DNA of 64,000 bases from Strigamia acuminata (GCA_949358305.1 OX442323.1:4216001-4280000); one strand, 5' to 3'; numbered from the stretch's first letter, positions 10,967 through 20,616 are shown. Numbers and translations are program-made. Notes: generated from the letters alone by a model not told the origin.

Positions 10967-12136
10967 AGGGTGGAAATAGAGGAGTTGGTTCATTCGTAAC
11001 CACTGAAGATGATTGGAAACGGTCGAAAGGTCTTTGGGATGAAACTAACATAGCGTATTGTACTAGTATTTGTCATTTAAAACATCAGTTGTCAACCATA
11101 AAAGTGATACGTATTATAAGTTCTTATTAAAATGTCAGACACAATTTTTTCATCTTTGTTTGCTTTAAAAAGAATCGTCTTTGCTTTCCCATTTGAAGTT
11201 TGTTTTCATGCGATTCAAAATGAAGATGTTTGCTGAGCAAATATGTCGTTTTAAGTTTGGTCAAATATCATTTGAGGTCTCACTATGTCAACAATGTAAT
11301 GCACGAGGTGGAAATCTTAATTAGAAGAATTGTGCATATAAAAACACAATTATTTTGTGAATTACATTTTTTAAAAACTCTTTTCCTCAGCCTGGTAAAA
11401 GCTAAATATCTAAATTAGTAAGAGAGACAGTGAAAACACGCATTTTTATTGAAACTGTTACTAGAAGTTAAGTTTTAACTTCATACTTGTACCTTTTAAT
11501 CTCACTTCTTCTATTGAAAAGCCCTTGATTTCCCTTAGGTGCGCTTTAGTGATTTTTTTCCAACTTTTAACAATGCCTGAGCTTGACAAGTAAGCTGATG
11601 TTTGAGGAGCTTTTAAGCCTCATCCTTTTTTTTTTACAGTTTTTTTCTCTCTTTCTTTTTTAACTGAGTATGAAATGAGTAAAACTAGAAAAGAAATGAC
11701 AACTCATAAAGGGGAAAAATGTTTAAAAGTTATTTAATACTTTTCTCTATTTTTTTTATTGTTGGTGGGTCCTATTGGAGTCTAAATTAAAAAGAAATGG
11801 TTTTGTGGCATCCATTACAAAGACAAATAGGAATTCATTATTCACTTTGGGTTTCATTTTAGTGGTGACATGAGATTGGCAATGAAATTTTATTTAGTGT
11901 TTGTAATTAGAAATGTTAATTCTGGGGGATAGATGAAGGGTCTAATAAAAAGCTATTTTCTCAGTAAACAGACAATAAAAGATTGAAAATGGTTTCCATG
12001 TGGTGACATAAATTGGGCATGTGGTTCAAATGTTACATTATTTTATGTCATAAAAAGAAATGTTTTATTTGTTTATCTTAAAACTTATGGAATACAAACG
12101 CCAGAAATAGTGAAGTGCTACAAATACTATGTAAAT
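10967..12136. other. AT-rich non-coding DNA
   Basis: I see no gene, repeat or RNA signature here beyond T-rich runs near 11630-11660. Confidence 0.5.
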
Positions 12137-12276
12137 GGTAAGTTGTTTCTCTGCAACACAAGCTGGTAAGTTGCTTCTCTGCAACACAGGCTGGTAAGTT
12201 GCTTCTCTGCAACACAGGCTGGTAAGTTGCTTCTCTGCAACACAAGCTGGTAAGTTGCTTCTCTGCAACACAAGCT
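12137..12276. repeat. 28-bp tandem repeat, 5 copies
   Basis: The unit GGTAAGTTGCTTCTCTGCAA + CACARGCT is repeated exactly five times with two or three substitutions. Each unit holds a short hairpin (GTTGC TTCTCT GCAAC). The open frames over it are repeat artefacts. It directly abuts the hAT-like element that follows. Confidence 0.9.
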
Positions 12277-12279
12277 GGT

Positions 12280-13100
12280 TAAACCCGGTGAAAAATCACG
12301 GTACCGGGAACCGGGAATTTTCAAAATAACCGGTTCCGTCAAAAAACGTTGTTAAAACGTCATTTTTGTCATTAAAACGTTACAACTTGTAATGTTTCAA
12401 TGATGAAAATGGCTATTTTTACCATAAAAAATGTCTAAAATTGGCTATTTTTACCATAAAAAATGTCTAAAATTGGCTATTTTTACCATAAAAAATGTCT
12501 AAAATTGGCTATTTTTACCATAAAAAATGTCTAAAATTGGCTATTTTTACCATAAAAAATGTCTAAAATTGGCTATTTTTACCATAAAAAATGTCTAAAA
12601 TTGGCTATTTTTACCATAAAAAATGTCTAAAATTGGCTATTTTTACCATAAAAAATGTCTAAAATTGGCTATTTTTACCATAAAAAATGTCTAAAATTGG
12701 CTATTTTTACCATAAAAAATGTCTAAAATTGGCTATTTTTACCATAAAAAATGTCTAAAATTGGCTATTTTTACCATAAAAAATGTCTAAAATTGGCTAT
12801 TTTTACCATAAAAAATGTCTAAAATTGGCTATTTTTACCATAAAAAATGTCTAAAATTGGCTATTTTTACCATAAAAAATGTCTAAAATTGGCTATTTTT
12901 ACCATAAAAAATGTCTAAAATTGGCTATTTTTACCATAAAAAATGGCTAAAATTGGCCATTTTTTACGAAGAACGGCCATTTTTAGCCATCTTTTGTCGC
13001 CTGATTTTAATTCCCGGGAGTACCGATTTCCCGGGAATACCGGCCATTTTGGTACCGGGAACCGGGAATTGGAAAAGGGCGGGAAAACCGAAACCCTAGC
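12280..13100. mobile_element. hAT-like non-autonomous element carrying a minisatellite
   Basis: The left part reads AAACCCGGTGAAAAATCACG then GGTACCGGGAACCGGGAATT (12300-12319). The same 20-mer recurs in direct orientation at 13051-13070, and the right end AAAACCGAAACCCTAG is the complement of a CTAGGGTTTCGGTTTT-type hAT end. Subterminal GGTACCGG-rich sequence is common in hAT elements. The left terminus looks eroded. No transposase is seen; the interior is the 32-bp array. Confidence 0.45.
12407..12956. repeat. 32-bp minisatellite, ~17 copies
   Basis: The unit (GGCTATTTTTACCATAAAAA + ATGTCTAAAATT) is repeated head to tail with a strict 32-bp period and almost no variation until the last copy. 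No unique spacers separate the units, so it is not a CRISPR array. The homogeneity suggests recent amplification or ongoing conversion. Confidence 0.92.
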
Positions 13101-13781
13101 CGCATTCATAGCCATCCTGGGTGGCGGGTTGGACGCCCCTGCCCTACATCGTACGTTGTTTAACTTACGATGTACTTGTGTTGCCCTAACATCGTTTCTG
13201 TCGTTTTTGTTTGATATTATGACAAAAGCAAATAAGGAAACAACATGTTTTTTATAACACACTAATTTACAGACGAAAAGTTTGGTAAAAGCACCTGGTT
13301 CGTGACAAGGCCTGGTAGCCCGGGCTGTTTTATTGACATAATCTAATGGATGTAGATTAATTAGAAAAGCAAGTGCACGAGACATTGCTGTCACATTGTG
13401 GAAATTAAGTTTCTCCTGCAGAGCATGAAGAAACGCGCGCACCTATGAAGGAAATGTTGAAAGGAGCTAACGATGTGGTTGTACAAAGAGATTTGTGGTG
13501 TAATTAAATGGACAAAAGAGAAAGATCAAAGATAAAAGTGGAAATAGAATTCAAATGGGTTCCCTCCATTTTTCCCTCCCTTTTTCTCGTTTTATCAAGG
13601 TGATGAGACCATAAAAACGTTTAGCATCGAGGATAGAGAGTGCAATAAAAAGCAATGGCCGGATGGAGTTAATGAAAATCAGCAGTGGAACAAGAATTTT
13701 TTGCACGAAAATATTTTGATCTGCCAGATGGAATGGCGGAATCCGGGCCCATAAAAAATTATATGATTATTTTGGATGGCA
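13101..13781. other. Non-coding DNA
   Basis: The 175-codon minus-strand frame (12915-13442) starts in the minisatellite-bearing element and shows no recognisable domain, so I do not call it. A short GC-rich stretch (GGGTGGCGGGTTGGACGCC) lies near 13120. Nothing else is seen. Confidence 0.4.
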
Positions 13782-14003
13782 TTAGCCCAGTTCTCCCACT
13801 CCGAATGGGGGTGCAAAGTGAGCTACGCCGATATCGATTGGACTAACCTCGGGAGACGCTGCCTTGTTTGCTACGAGTTCATTATCACCTGAGCACGTGG
13901 TCACCGAGTTTGAATAGCTGTCTTGGTATGCATACTTTAAATCCCTCGACATGGACAGATATGAAGTTGGGTTCAAGACGGCTTCGTGTTTTCTTTTTTT
14001 GCT
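13782..14003 (-). CDS. Candidate terminal coding exon (unidentified host gene)
   Basis: On the minus strand an open frame of about 73 codons ends with a TAA at 13782. It begins just after a plausible 3' splice site: a pyrimidine-rich stretch (CATCTTCTCACTCCCACTCT) about 10 nt before AAAAAAG. An in-frame stop lies just upstream of that AG, as expected for an exon boundary. The predicted peptide starts very basic (SKKRKHEAV) and continues with a mixed-composition tail rich in Ser, Asp and Tyr, ending FGVGELG. This would suit a cytoplasmic C-terminal tail, but I do not recognise the protein. There is no ATG in the right place (a TTG would be needed), which favours an exon over a small gene. It could be a chance frame. 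Confidence 0.3.
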   Translation of the reverse strand, partial: SKKRKHEAVLNPTSYLSMSRDLKYAYQDSYSNSVTTCSGDNELVANKAASPEVSPIDIGVAHFAPPFGVGELG

Positions 14004-14333
14004 TCTTTTTTATTTCAGAGTGGGAGTGAGAAGATGAAATGCAGTTTTTTTTTTTTTTTTTGAATTGGACTCTGGCGTGGAGTGTTGCTGGATTTGTCTG
14101 TTTTGGCTGTCAGTAGGGAAATGTTGAGATGGTTATTGAACGGGGTGTTTTGCTAAAATGGAAAGTTACGGAGCGTTAGAGAACATTTGTGTCTTCAGTT
14201 TTGCCCCAGTGTCACACATTCAGGAGTGTGTTTTTTAGTTAAGGGTGTCGGTGTCAGTTCATGTTTTAAATAGACCAGCTGATTTTTGGTGGGGTGCAAC
14301 GGCACAATTGTAACAATCTAACTCAGGGTTACC

Positions 14334-14785
14334 CAAATGGTGAGGCGCGAGCTGATTATTGGTGGGGCGCACCCATCATACATGCCTAAATAAAACAAGC
14401 TTATTTTGCAAACTTTTGTAAATTTTTAAGCAAAATTATATAAAATTATATAAAAAATTATACAAAGTTTTATGCAAAATTATATAAAAAATTAAACAAG
14501 GTTTTATGCAAAATTATATAAAAAATTAAACAAAGTTTTATGCAAAATTATATAAAAAATTAAACAAAGTTTTATGCAAAATTATATAAAAAATTAAACA
14601 AAGTTTTATGCAAAATTATATAAAAAATTAAACAAAGTTTTATGCAAAATTATATAAAATTTTCTTTTTTTCTTTTGAGTAGTATATTTTTTAAAAATTT
14701 AATGCACTGGGTAGATGAAGTGGGGCGCAGAAGATCGTCTTGCTTAAAAAGTGGGGCGCGATGCTAAAAAGTTTGGGAACCTCTG
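14334..14785. mobile_element. hAT-like MITE carrying a minisatellite (452 bp)
   Basis: The left end CAGGGTTACCCAAATGGTGA and the right end AAAAAGTTTGGGAACCTCTG are imperfect inverted repeats of the CAGRGGTTCCCAAAC type common at hAT ends. GGGGCGC motifs follow on both sides. No matching 8-bp flanks are visible, so the copy is probably old. The interior is the 34-bp array at 14431-14660. No coding capacity is seen. Confidence 0.55.
14431..14660. repeat. 34-bp tandem repeat, ~6-7 copies
   Basis: The unit (TTTTATGCAAAATTATATAA + AAAATTAAACAAAG) repeats with a 34-bp period; the first copies are more diverged. The array is wholly inside the hAT-like element. Confidence 0.88.
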
Positions 14786-15864
14786 AAATAGACTATTGGA
14801 AAATTATGACATAATGCAGTTTGGCTCTCCCCGCAATAAGAAAACTGCAAATTTACAATGTTATAATCTTATTTTGCAATGGTTTTTTCCATAGATGGGG
14901 GCAACCATTGTTACGATCACATGATCGCATCACCTGACCTCATTTTTCCAAAGGTCTAACGTTAGGTTTTTAAAAATTTGATCTAGTAAAATCGACTATG
15001 CTGAAGTGACTAATAGAGCAGCAAGCCAGCAATCATGTCAAACCTGACACCTGTGTAGTTTCATATAAAACACAAATCGAATTGTGTTTCAGTTTTGGAA
15101 CTCTTAATGTAGGACCTGCACACCACGGGTTTAGACGATTGAGTGACATCATTTAAATGTCAATTTGTCACAATCTGTCAGTGAGTTTTTGCACTACCTG
15201 GTGGATACAGCCAAAAATGCTCATTCTGCAAGTGAGCTTCAAGCTGGACTAGGACGATTTTTATGACCACGACTATACCTGGATTAAGCGAAGCTCGCTT
15301 AGGTCTGATTCCTGTAACGAAGTGATCGCTTAAGCACATATCTTCCATATAGAAAGTTTAAGTTTAGTATTATAACCATCACATGTTCTGTGCATCAAAT
15401 TCATGATCACTAATGAGAAGAATGAAATCTTGCACTTGAGGACACTTACAATAACTACATTGAAGGGAGAATGTGTTCCATCATTAGCCTATTACAGACT
15501 GTGCAACTGCACACAAAGTCAATAAATAGAAGCAATAAAATTTCCCTTGGAATGTTAGGCTGGGAATTGAACAGCTTTTATCATCCGGTTGCCGGTCAGG
15601 TGCATTAACCATCGTGCTTCAAGATGTTAAAATGTAAGTGTCTTCTTCCAAACGATATTCAGATATCTTTGGTGAAGTATGAATATGGTAAAATTTAAAG
15701 GATTTTGAGCATAGAAAGTGAGAAGAGATTCTTCAGCGAAGAGAAGCTAACTCGCCTTGCATAGCTTGCGAGTTTAATATTTATAAAGGCTGTCATCATC
15801 TATAAACTTTTTGCTGCATTTGCTAAGGTTTGCAAGGATTTATGTTTATGCAAATGAAATGTCT
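14786..15864. other. Non-coding flank of the LTR element
   Basis: There is a small perfect hairpin at about 15285-15301 (TAAGCGA AGC TCGCTTA). No gene is recognised. This is the downstream flank of the minus-strand retrotransposon. Confidence 0.5.
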
Positions 15865-15894
15865 CAACTGAATAAAATAGAACGATAAACATAA
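15865..15894. repeat. Target-site duplication, left copy (30 bp)
   Basis: These 30 bases (starting CAACTGAATAAAATAG, ending GATAAACATAA) abut the left LTR directly and are repeated without a difference at 29048-29077, directly after the right LTR. Two more bases (TG) also match but belong to the LTR on the left side. Confidence 0.85.
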
Positions 15895-17073
15895 TGTTGC
15901 GTTCCTGCTGGTTCCAATTGACTTTTCACAACAACACTAAATTTATATTTAGTCACTATGGGATTTTTCCAATTGCAAGAGATCCCGGCGTTCACCTGTG
16001 GAAGCAGTTGAATGCCGTTTATAGGTCTTCTATCGGGTGGGTTAGCCGTTAAGTCGGTGTCTAGGGATTTGATCTCGAATAAAGGCTAGTTTAGTTATTT
16101 TAAATCAAACAGTTAATCAATTTATTGAGCGTTAATTACAGGTTCAATTGAAGTGAATGTTAATAAAATGGGTTCTATGAGGATAAGATCGTCGGCGTAG
16201 AAGGCGACGTGCTCGAAGCAGCGCGGGACTCCTTCGGGCGGGAAAAAGCAGTGCAGAAATGGCGACACGTCGCCGCGCAAATTCTGCGAAGTGAGAAAGG
16301 AAGTGCGAAGCCGAAAGACTTCACAAAGAGTGTCGGCTGTTAAGCCTGATAAGACGGGAAATCTTGGGTTAAACCCTAGATTGCAACGGGAGATTTCCGT
16401 TGGAGACAAGTAGTCAAACGGCGGGTACCGCCGATCGTTAAAACCTGACTGGAGATCCGCTACAATCTGAATCGGAATCGTCGTCAACAGGTCGAGGAGC
16501 GGCGACGATGGCTCTGCAATCCTCGGCGGCTGGCTGGCGTCGATCTTCAACGGCGTGGGCGCGTTGGTCTTCGGGCGGCGGCGGGAACGACGGTGGTTTG
16601 GGCCGTCGTGCGTCGTCTTCGCGGCTCGGAAAGTGATTCGTTTGAACGTTGGTTCAAACAAATCGGGTTGAAACTTGGCAAAACTCACGAGTCACGGACA
16701 AAACAGTGTTTTTGGTTGTGAACAAAGCTGTGTCGGTGTGAACGGTATGAGTGTGATGCAAAGAGTGAGTAATAATTCGAATTATTACTCGGAATATGGC
16801 CGGAAAACGGCCAGTGCGCAGGCGTGGCGTGTGCCAAGGCACGCTTCAGCCCTAGCAACGGTGCAAAATTTGGGGATTGACTTAGCAACGCCCCAATCCA
16901 GGGCTCAAAATGCCAGGGCAGCCGTTACAGCTTCTGGGCCAATTGCCCAAAAGCGCAACAGGTGCACGGCAAAAAACACAATTCTAATGATTATGGTTTA
17001 AATATAAATAATATTTAAAAAACGTGGTAGAAAAACTTCTTCACAAATGAAGTGAACATTTGAGATCGTAACA
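15895..17073 (-). repeat. 3' LTR (1,179 bp)
   Basis: It begins TGTTGCGTTCC and ends GATCGTAACA on the plus strand, so TGTT/AACA are its terminal inverted repeats. It is the same length as the LTR at 27869-29047 and apparently identical. In this copy the AATAAA (minus strand, 16121-16126) would end the genomic transcript. The internal open frame 16122-16688, palindrome 16767-16790 and TATA-like block are described with the 5' LTR. Confidence 0.97.
16122..16688 (-). CDS. LTR open frame, 3' copy (188 codons, no ATG)
   Basis: This is the same frame as 28096-28662, in the 3' LTR. It is open for 188 codons, but its first codon is GTG two codons after an in-frame stop, and it contains no methionine codon. 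A product would need non-ATG initiation or splicing into the frame. It has a basic patch (HRRSRRRPK) near residue 35 and no recognised domain. Its stop codon TAA lies within the AATAAA poly(A) signal. It could be a chance frame in GC-rich LTR DNA. Confidence 0.2.
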   Translation of the reverse strand: MSFAKFQPDLFEPTFKRITFRAAKTTHDGPNHRRSRRRPKTNAPTPLKIDASQPPRIAEPSSPLLDLLTTIPIQIVADLQSGFNDRRYPPFDYLSPTEISRCNLGFNPRFPVLSGLTADTLCEVFRLRTSFLTSQNLRGDVSPFLHCFFPPEGVPRCFEHVAFYADDLILIEPILLTFTSIEPVINAQ

Positions 17074-17082
17074 CTTCCCCCC
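17074..17082 (-). promoter_or_regulatory. Polypurine tract
   Basis: On the minus strand the bases immediately before the 3' LTR are GGGGGGAAG, directly abutting its TGTT. This is the expected position and composition of the plus-strand DNA synthesis primer of an LTR element. Confidence 0.88.
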
Positions 17083-17328
17083 AATTAACTTTTACAATTT
17101 TTTGTTTGTTTCTTAGTTAATTACAACAAGACCAGGTAATTTTCTTTTTTCAAATTTGACATAGATATTTTTTAATATTCGTTATATAATAATAGATACA
17201 TGCATTAAAAGAAAACATTGGTGATTAAATAGTTAAATGAAAGGGATATTCATAAAAATAAACGTTTCTCGAAAAGACTTATTTTCGGAAACAACTATAT
17301 TTGTCTCTGATCTCTGGCCGCAATCGGC
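17083..17328 (-). other. Spacer between ORF3 stop and polypurine tract
   Basis: About 246 bp of AT-rich sequence with no reading frame in the sense of the element. It probably forms part of the 3' untranslated region. Confidence 0.6.
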
Positions 17329-19962
17329 CTACTCGGGTGTTTTAGGTGAAGGTAGGTCTATTGACATCATGTCCGTCTCGTCGGATAACGGATTTCCACT
17401 CTCGTTAACATTGATGAACGGTTGTCCCGTATTCGGCCCAGATGACAGGCCGGGGTTGACGTGTATCCACACACTTCGGATGAGTCGGGATAAGGCGTCA
17501 TCTCCAAACGCCATTTCGTAAAATTCTTGCGGGTTGGACGGGCGTCGGCGAGCTCGGATTAGCCGTTGATGCAACATCCACGGCCTCTTCTTTCGTATCT
17601 TCCGCTCAAGCCAGTTGAAAACGTGGTGGCAAAGTTCCACATTGTGTTTGAGCAAAATCTTCGTATGCGGATGCATCTCGAGTCTTGGGTAAGTTCTTCG
17701 CAGCTTAATGTAGATTGGACTGCTTTCTTGCTTCTTGGTTTCGGCAGCTCCGGCCGCCGATTGAATCTGCATCTTCGGATCGTCTTTTCCGGGCGATGGT
17801 GTGGGTGCTCGGATAGGCGAATGAACGCTCCTTGGTGGTGTTGGCGGGTTGGGCGCCGCAGCTGACTCGTCTGGACGTTTTACGTAACAAGATCGGCCCC
17901 CTGGCCGGAGGGTCAAAGCTCCGCGCGGTTTCGGTCGCGTTTTGGGTCGCGCCCCTGAATCGGTGTTTTCGACGTGCGTGAAAAACGTAGTTGAGCTTGG
18001 TGCTGCAGCTCGTCCTCGACTCGGTCCAGGTCTTGGATCGTCGAAATTTTCTATCTCCATAGGGACAGGACCACTGGACGGTTCAGTCGTAGTTTGGGCA
18101 ACAGCTCGGCTTTCGATTGCGGCAGCAGTTGGCGTGTAAGTGGCTTCTGGCGTCTTCCTTCTAGGCGTCTGATCCCTCGGCGGCATTCCTGCCGGTCGAA
18201 TCGTTTTCAGCTCTTGCTGGAACGTGATCTTGCGCATGTCCCACTCGCGTCGGAGACGAATGGCCGATGCGGCCGGATTTTCCCCAATGACGGCGACTTG
18301 GCGCATCAGTTCGCTGCACATGGTGGGCGGATCCAATTGGATGGACCGCCAACAATCTAGAAATTCTGGTTTAACGGCCATGGCGGCCGTTCTTAGGCAC
18401 GTGGTGGCAGCGAAGCCTGGTCTCGGGCTGTCGAACACCCCGGGAAACAAAATTCTCCGATAACTCGGCACAAGCTGTCGCTGTAACTCGTTCAAACGTG
18501 GGTCGTCGGGTCCCGTCGGCTCCATTCGGTTCAGTAAGCCGGCGACACGACGACTACCTTTCAAACTCTCGGTGACTTGAGCTATCTGGTATAAGTCCAT
18601 ATCAGACAACTCAATCTCCTGAGTCTCTAACGGCGCTTCGCAGAACCCCTGCCACATGGCGTCGTAATGCTGATCGAATCCCTTTTTCAGAACTTGGGAT
18701 ACCATTCCGAATTTTCTCGTGGGCAATCGAGGCTCTGGAAGACTCGGGTCCGGATTTATCGAATCCGTGTACTCTCTACACTCTACAGGAATCAGCCCTT
18801 CGATTGGCCGGTGGTTCGCCTGGTCATTCGAATTTTGTGTGTTTGGAAGGCTCTTCCATTCACAGGCCGTGTTGTCGGCCATCGCGGGGGGTGAAATTCT
18901 GTAGCTTCGGTCTACGATGTGGACTTCTGCGGAACTTCCTCCCTCCAAGGCGGACACTGACGTTGGTGTATTTAACATCAAAGTCTCATTAGATCCTATC
19001 GTTGGTTCTTCTGCATCAGGCGATTGGAAACAGGCATCCCAATCGGCTTGCTGTTGCTCCAATGCTGCTTTCTTGCGAAGAGTGACTTGCATGGAATGCT
19101 CTTCGACTTCGCGATCCCATCTGCCAGGCAATTCGTCGTCCTTGGGCGGTGGTGGCATCAGGGCCAAGCGTTCGCGCTCCAACTTTTCACGATTTTGTCG
19201 GCCTGCACGATGCTTGAGTCGGCCGTTGGCACGAAGCAATTCTGGTCTGGTTCCTGGGCGAGCGACGTATGGATCCACTCCTCCAGGGTATCGGCAAGCC
19301 GCGTCCCATCGTGAAACTCTGGCTTCCAAAACATTATCGACGGCTCTCGAAGCCGTATTGTGGTGATTGCCACAGGTCATCTTGGCACGTGGTTCGTTTG
19401 ATGCAACTGAACTCGATCGCTCTCGCTTATCATTGCGTCCTTGGTCGTGATATGCGTCTCTTTGACGTTCCCAGTCTCGGAATCGGGCACGAGCGTGGCC
19501 GAAATGTCCGGCCATTCCCAGAATATGTATCTCATATTGGGAACTGGCGAGATCTGCCAAATCGTAATGTTTATGTCGATCGGCCCACCAGGCCTGCTCT
19601 TCTTGCAGCTTTCGCATAACTTCATCCTTCCGGGCCTTGAGTTTCTCCCAAATGGCGTCCAAATAATCGTTCCTTTTGGCGTGAGGGATTCGGAAAAACC
19701 CGTAGAAGTCCGTGTCTTCCTCCTCCGTGGGAAAGAGCCAGCCAAAAAGCAATCTGGATCTCAACGGTGATGGCGGATCGATCCTTAGGTTCCAGGAAAC
19801 GGGGTCGGCTACCATTAGCCGTCCACAAATTCGGCATCTACAGCCCCAATGTGCGGCGATGGCATTTGAGAACTCTTGTCTCACATCTTCCCACGTCTGA
19901 CCAAGTTGTCGTAAACGTCGGACTTCGGCGGATAATTCGCCTCTAAAAATTCCCGTTACCAT
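17329..19962 (-). CDS. ORF3: 877-aa protein of unknown function
   Basis: A single uninterrupted frame with an ATG in good context (CCCATGG), ending in TAG. I do not recognise the protein. The N-terminus has a helical segment, then a Cys cluster at residues 38-46 (HWGCRCRIC) that could bind metal. Residues about 95-200 are highly charged and rich in Trp and Glu. Residues about 415-590 look like a folded helical region. Residues about 600-755 are a Pro/Ser/Thr/Arg-rich linker, followed by a basic C-terminal domain (about 760-845, with KIRKKRPW and RLIRARRRP). There is no signal peptide and no membrane segment, so it is not a typical Env. It is the last gene before the polypurine tract, where Env or accessory proteins sit, and may be made from a spliced RNA. 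Two 60-base samples are 57-58% GC, against 33-40% in pol, which suggests a separate origin. Confidence 0.8.
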   Translation of the reverse strand: MVTGIFRGELSAEVRRLRQLGQTWEDVRQEFSNAIAAHWGCRCRICGRLMVADPVSWNLRIDPPSPLRSRLLFGWLFPTEEEDTDFYGFFRIPHAKRNDYLDAIWEKLKARKDEVMRKLQEEQAWWADRHKHYDLADLASSQYEIHILGMAGHFGHARARFRDWERQRDAYHDQGRNDKRERSSSVASNEPRAKMTCGNHHNTASRAVDNVLEARVSRWDAACRYPGGVDPYVARPGTRPELLRANGRLKHRAGRQNREKLERERLALMPPPPKDDELPGRWDREVEEHSMQVTLRKKAALEQQQADWDACFQSPDAEEPTIGSNETLMLNTPTSVSALEGGSSAEVHIVDRSYRISPPAMADNTACEWKSLPNTQNSNDQANHRPIEGLIPVECREYTDSINPDPSLPEPRLPTRKFGMVSQVLKKGFDQHYDAMWQGFCEAPLETQEIELSDMDLYQIAQVTESLKGSRRVAGLLNRMEPTGPDDPRLNELQRQLVPSYRRILFPGVFDSPRPGFAATTCLRTAAMAVKPEFLDCWRSIQLDPPTMCSELMRQVAVIGENPAASAIRLRREWDMRKITFQQELKTIRPAGMPPRDQTPRRKTPEATYTPTAAAIESRAVAQTTTEPSSGPVPMEIENFDDPRPGPSRGRAAAPSSTTFFTHVENTDSGARPKTRPKPRGALTLRPGGRSCYVKRPDESAAAPNPPTPPRSVHSPIRAPTPSPGKDDPKMQIQSAAGAAETKKQESSPIYIKLRRTYPRLEMHPHTKILLKHNVELCHHVFNWLERKIRKKRPWMLHQRLIRARRRPSNPQEFYEMAFGDDALSRLIRSVWIHVNPGLSSGPNTGQPFINVNESGNPLSDETDMMSIDLPSPKTPE

Positions 19963-20010
19963 GGGTACGTAATCTGGTAATTCGTACGGTTGATTGATTG
20001 CGTTTAAAAT

Positions 20011-20035
20011 CTACAGAAACGTTTGAAAGTTTTAA
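20011..20035 (-). promoter_or_regulatory. Candidate 3' splice site ahead of ORF3
   Basis: On the minus strand ACTTTCAAACGTTTCTGTAG ends in AG at plus positions 20011-20012, about 50 nt before the ORF3 ATG. A pyrimidine-rich run plus AG at this place would let ORF3 be translated from a spliced subgenomic RNA. It is predicted from sequence only. Confidence 0.35.
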
Positions 20036-20284
20036 TTATTAACTGGTAAATATTATTTGGTTTAAATATTTTCTAGCAAAAGGCAATTGAGCGCCGTCGT
20101 CATGGCAACTCCCTCACAACGCTTACTAGCCGTCGGGCGAAGTCACATGATCATAAAAAATGGCGCCATTTAAAATTTGTTAAGTGATTTTTTGAACTGA
20201 CAAAGTTTTTCTTGAATTTTTTCGGCCTTTTTAGCCAACTTTCGTGATAGAAAAGTGGAACGTAACTACGTGAAATTTAACGAG
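20036..20284 (-). other. Spacer between ORF2 and ORF3
   Basis: AT-rich stretch within the element without an open frame in the sense direction. Apart from the candidate splice acceptor next to it, I see nothing. Confidence 0.5.
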
Positions 20285-20599
20285 CTATTCGTTTAACATA
20301 CTTTCAATACGATCTGACTCAGTTTTTACGAACTTTCGGTATTTTTCGAGCGTCCGTCGGGCTTGGTTATAAATTCGTTTGTCAGCCGATTTCAACATTT
20401 CAACGGCTTTTTTAATTTTTTCAATGGCGATATTCACCTGATTTTGCAGATCGAACTCTTCATTTAACATTTCGTCGGGTGGATTCATCACGAGATTTCT
20501 TTCGGGCTCCGAGTCCGAATCAATGTTGGGCGGTCCTTCGCCACCTTCGGCCATGATTCTGCGAATGGGCCGTTTGTTTTTCATAACAAATCTAATCAT
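20285..20599 (-). CDS. ORF2: 104-aa acidic/coiled-coil small protein
   Basis: A small frame between pol and ORF3, starting with ATG and ending in TAG. Methionines at residues 1, 6 and 16 are all possible starts. Residues 16-45 are acidic (GEGPP, DSDSEPE). Residues 50-104 form an amphipathic, Lys/Glu-rich helix (for example KIKKAVEMLKSADK) likely to be a coiled coil. It matches no family I know. A perfect 5' splice consensus GTAAGT lies just upstream of its ATG, so it may be an exon or a bypassed frame rather than an independent gene. It lies downstream of pol without overlap (168 bp spacer). Confidence 0.5.
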   Translation of the reverse strand: MIRFVMKNKRPIRRIMAEGGEGPPNIDSDSEPERNLVMNPPDEMLNEEFDLQNQVNIAIEKIKKAVEMLKSADKRIYNQARRTLEKYRKFVKTESDRIESMLNE

Positions 20600-20616
20600 T
20601 TCAAACTAACTGTTTC

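Noticed and set aside
12065-12342. Minus-strand frames with a repeated Cys-Cys-Arg-Glu pattern
   Set aside because: They derive from the 28-bp tandem repeat.
12407-12956. Regularly spaced 32-bp repeats that might suggest a CRISPR array
   Set aside because: Units are head to tail with no unique spacers, in a eukaryotic transposon context; this is a minisatellite.
16654-17001. Other short frames in the LTRs (62, 67 and 108 codons)
   Set aside because: They overlap each other on both strands, several begin with non-ATG codons, and the 108-codon one is antisense to the element.
17566-19900. Plus-strand frames opposite ORF3 (up to 149 codons)
   Set aside because: Antisense shadows in a GC-rich region; no start context, no known domains.
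17329-19962. ORF3 as an envelope protein
   Set aside because: The position fits, but there is no signal peptide, no hydrophobic membrane segment and no Cys pattern of a fusion protein.
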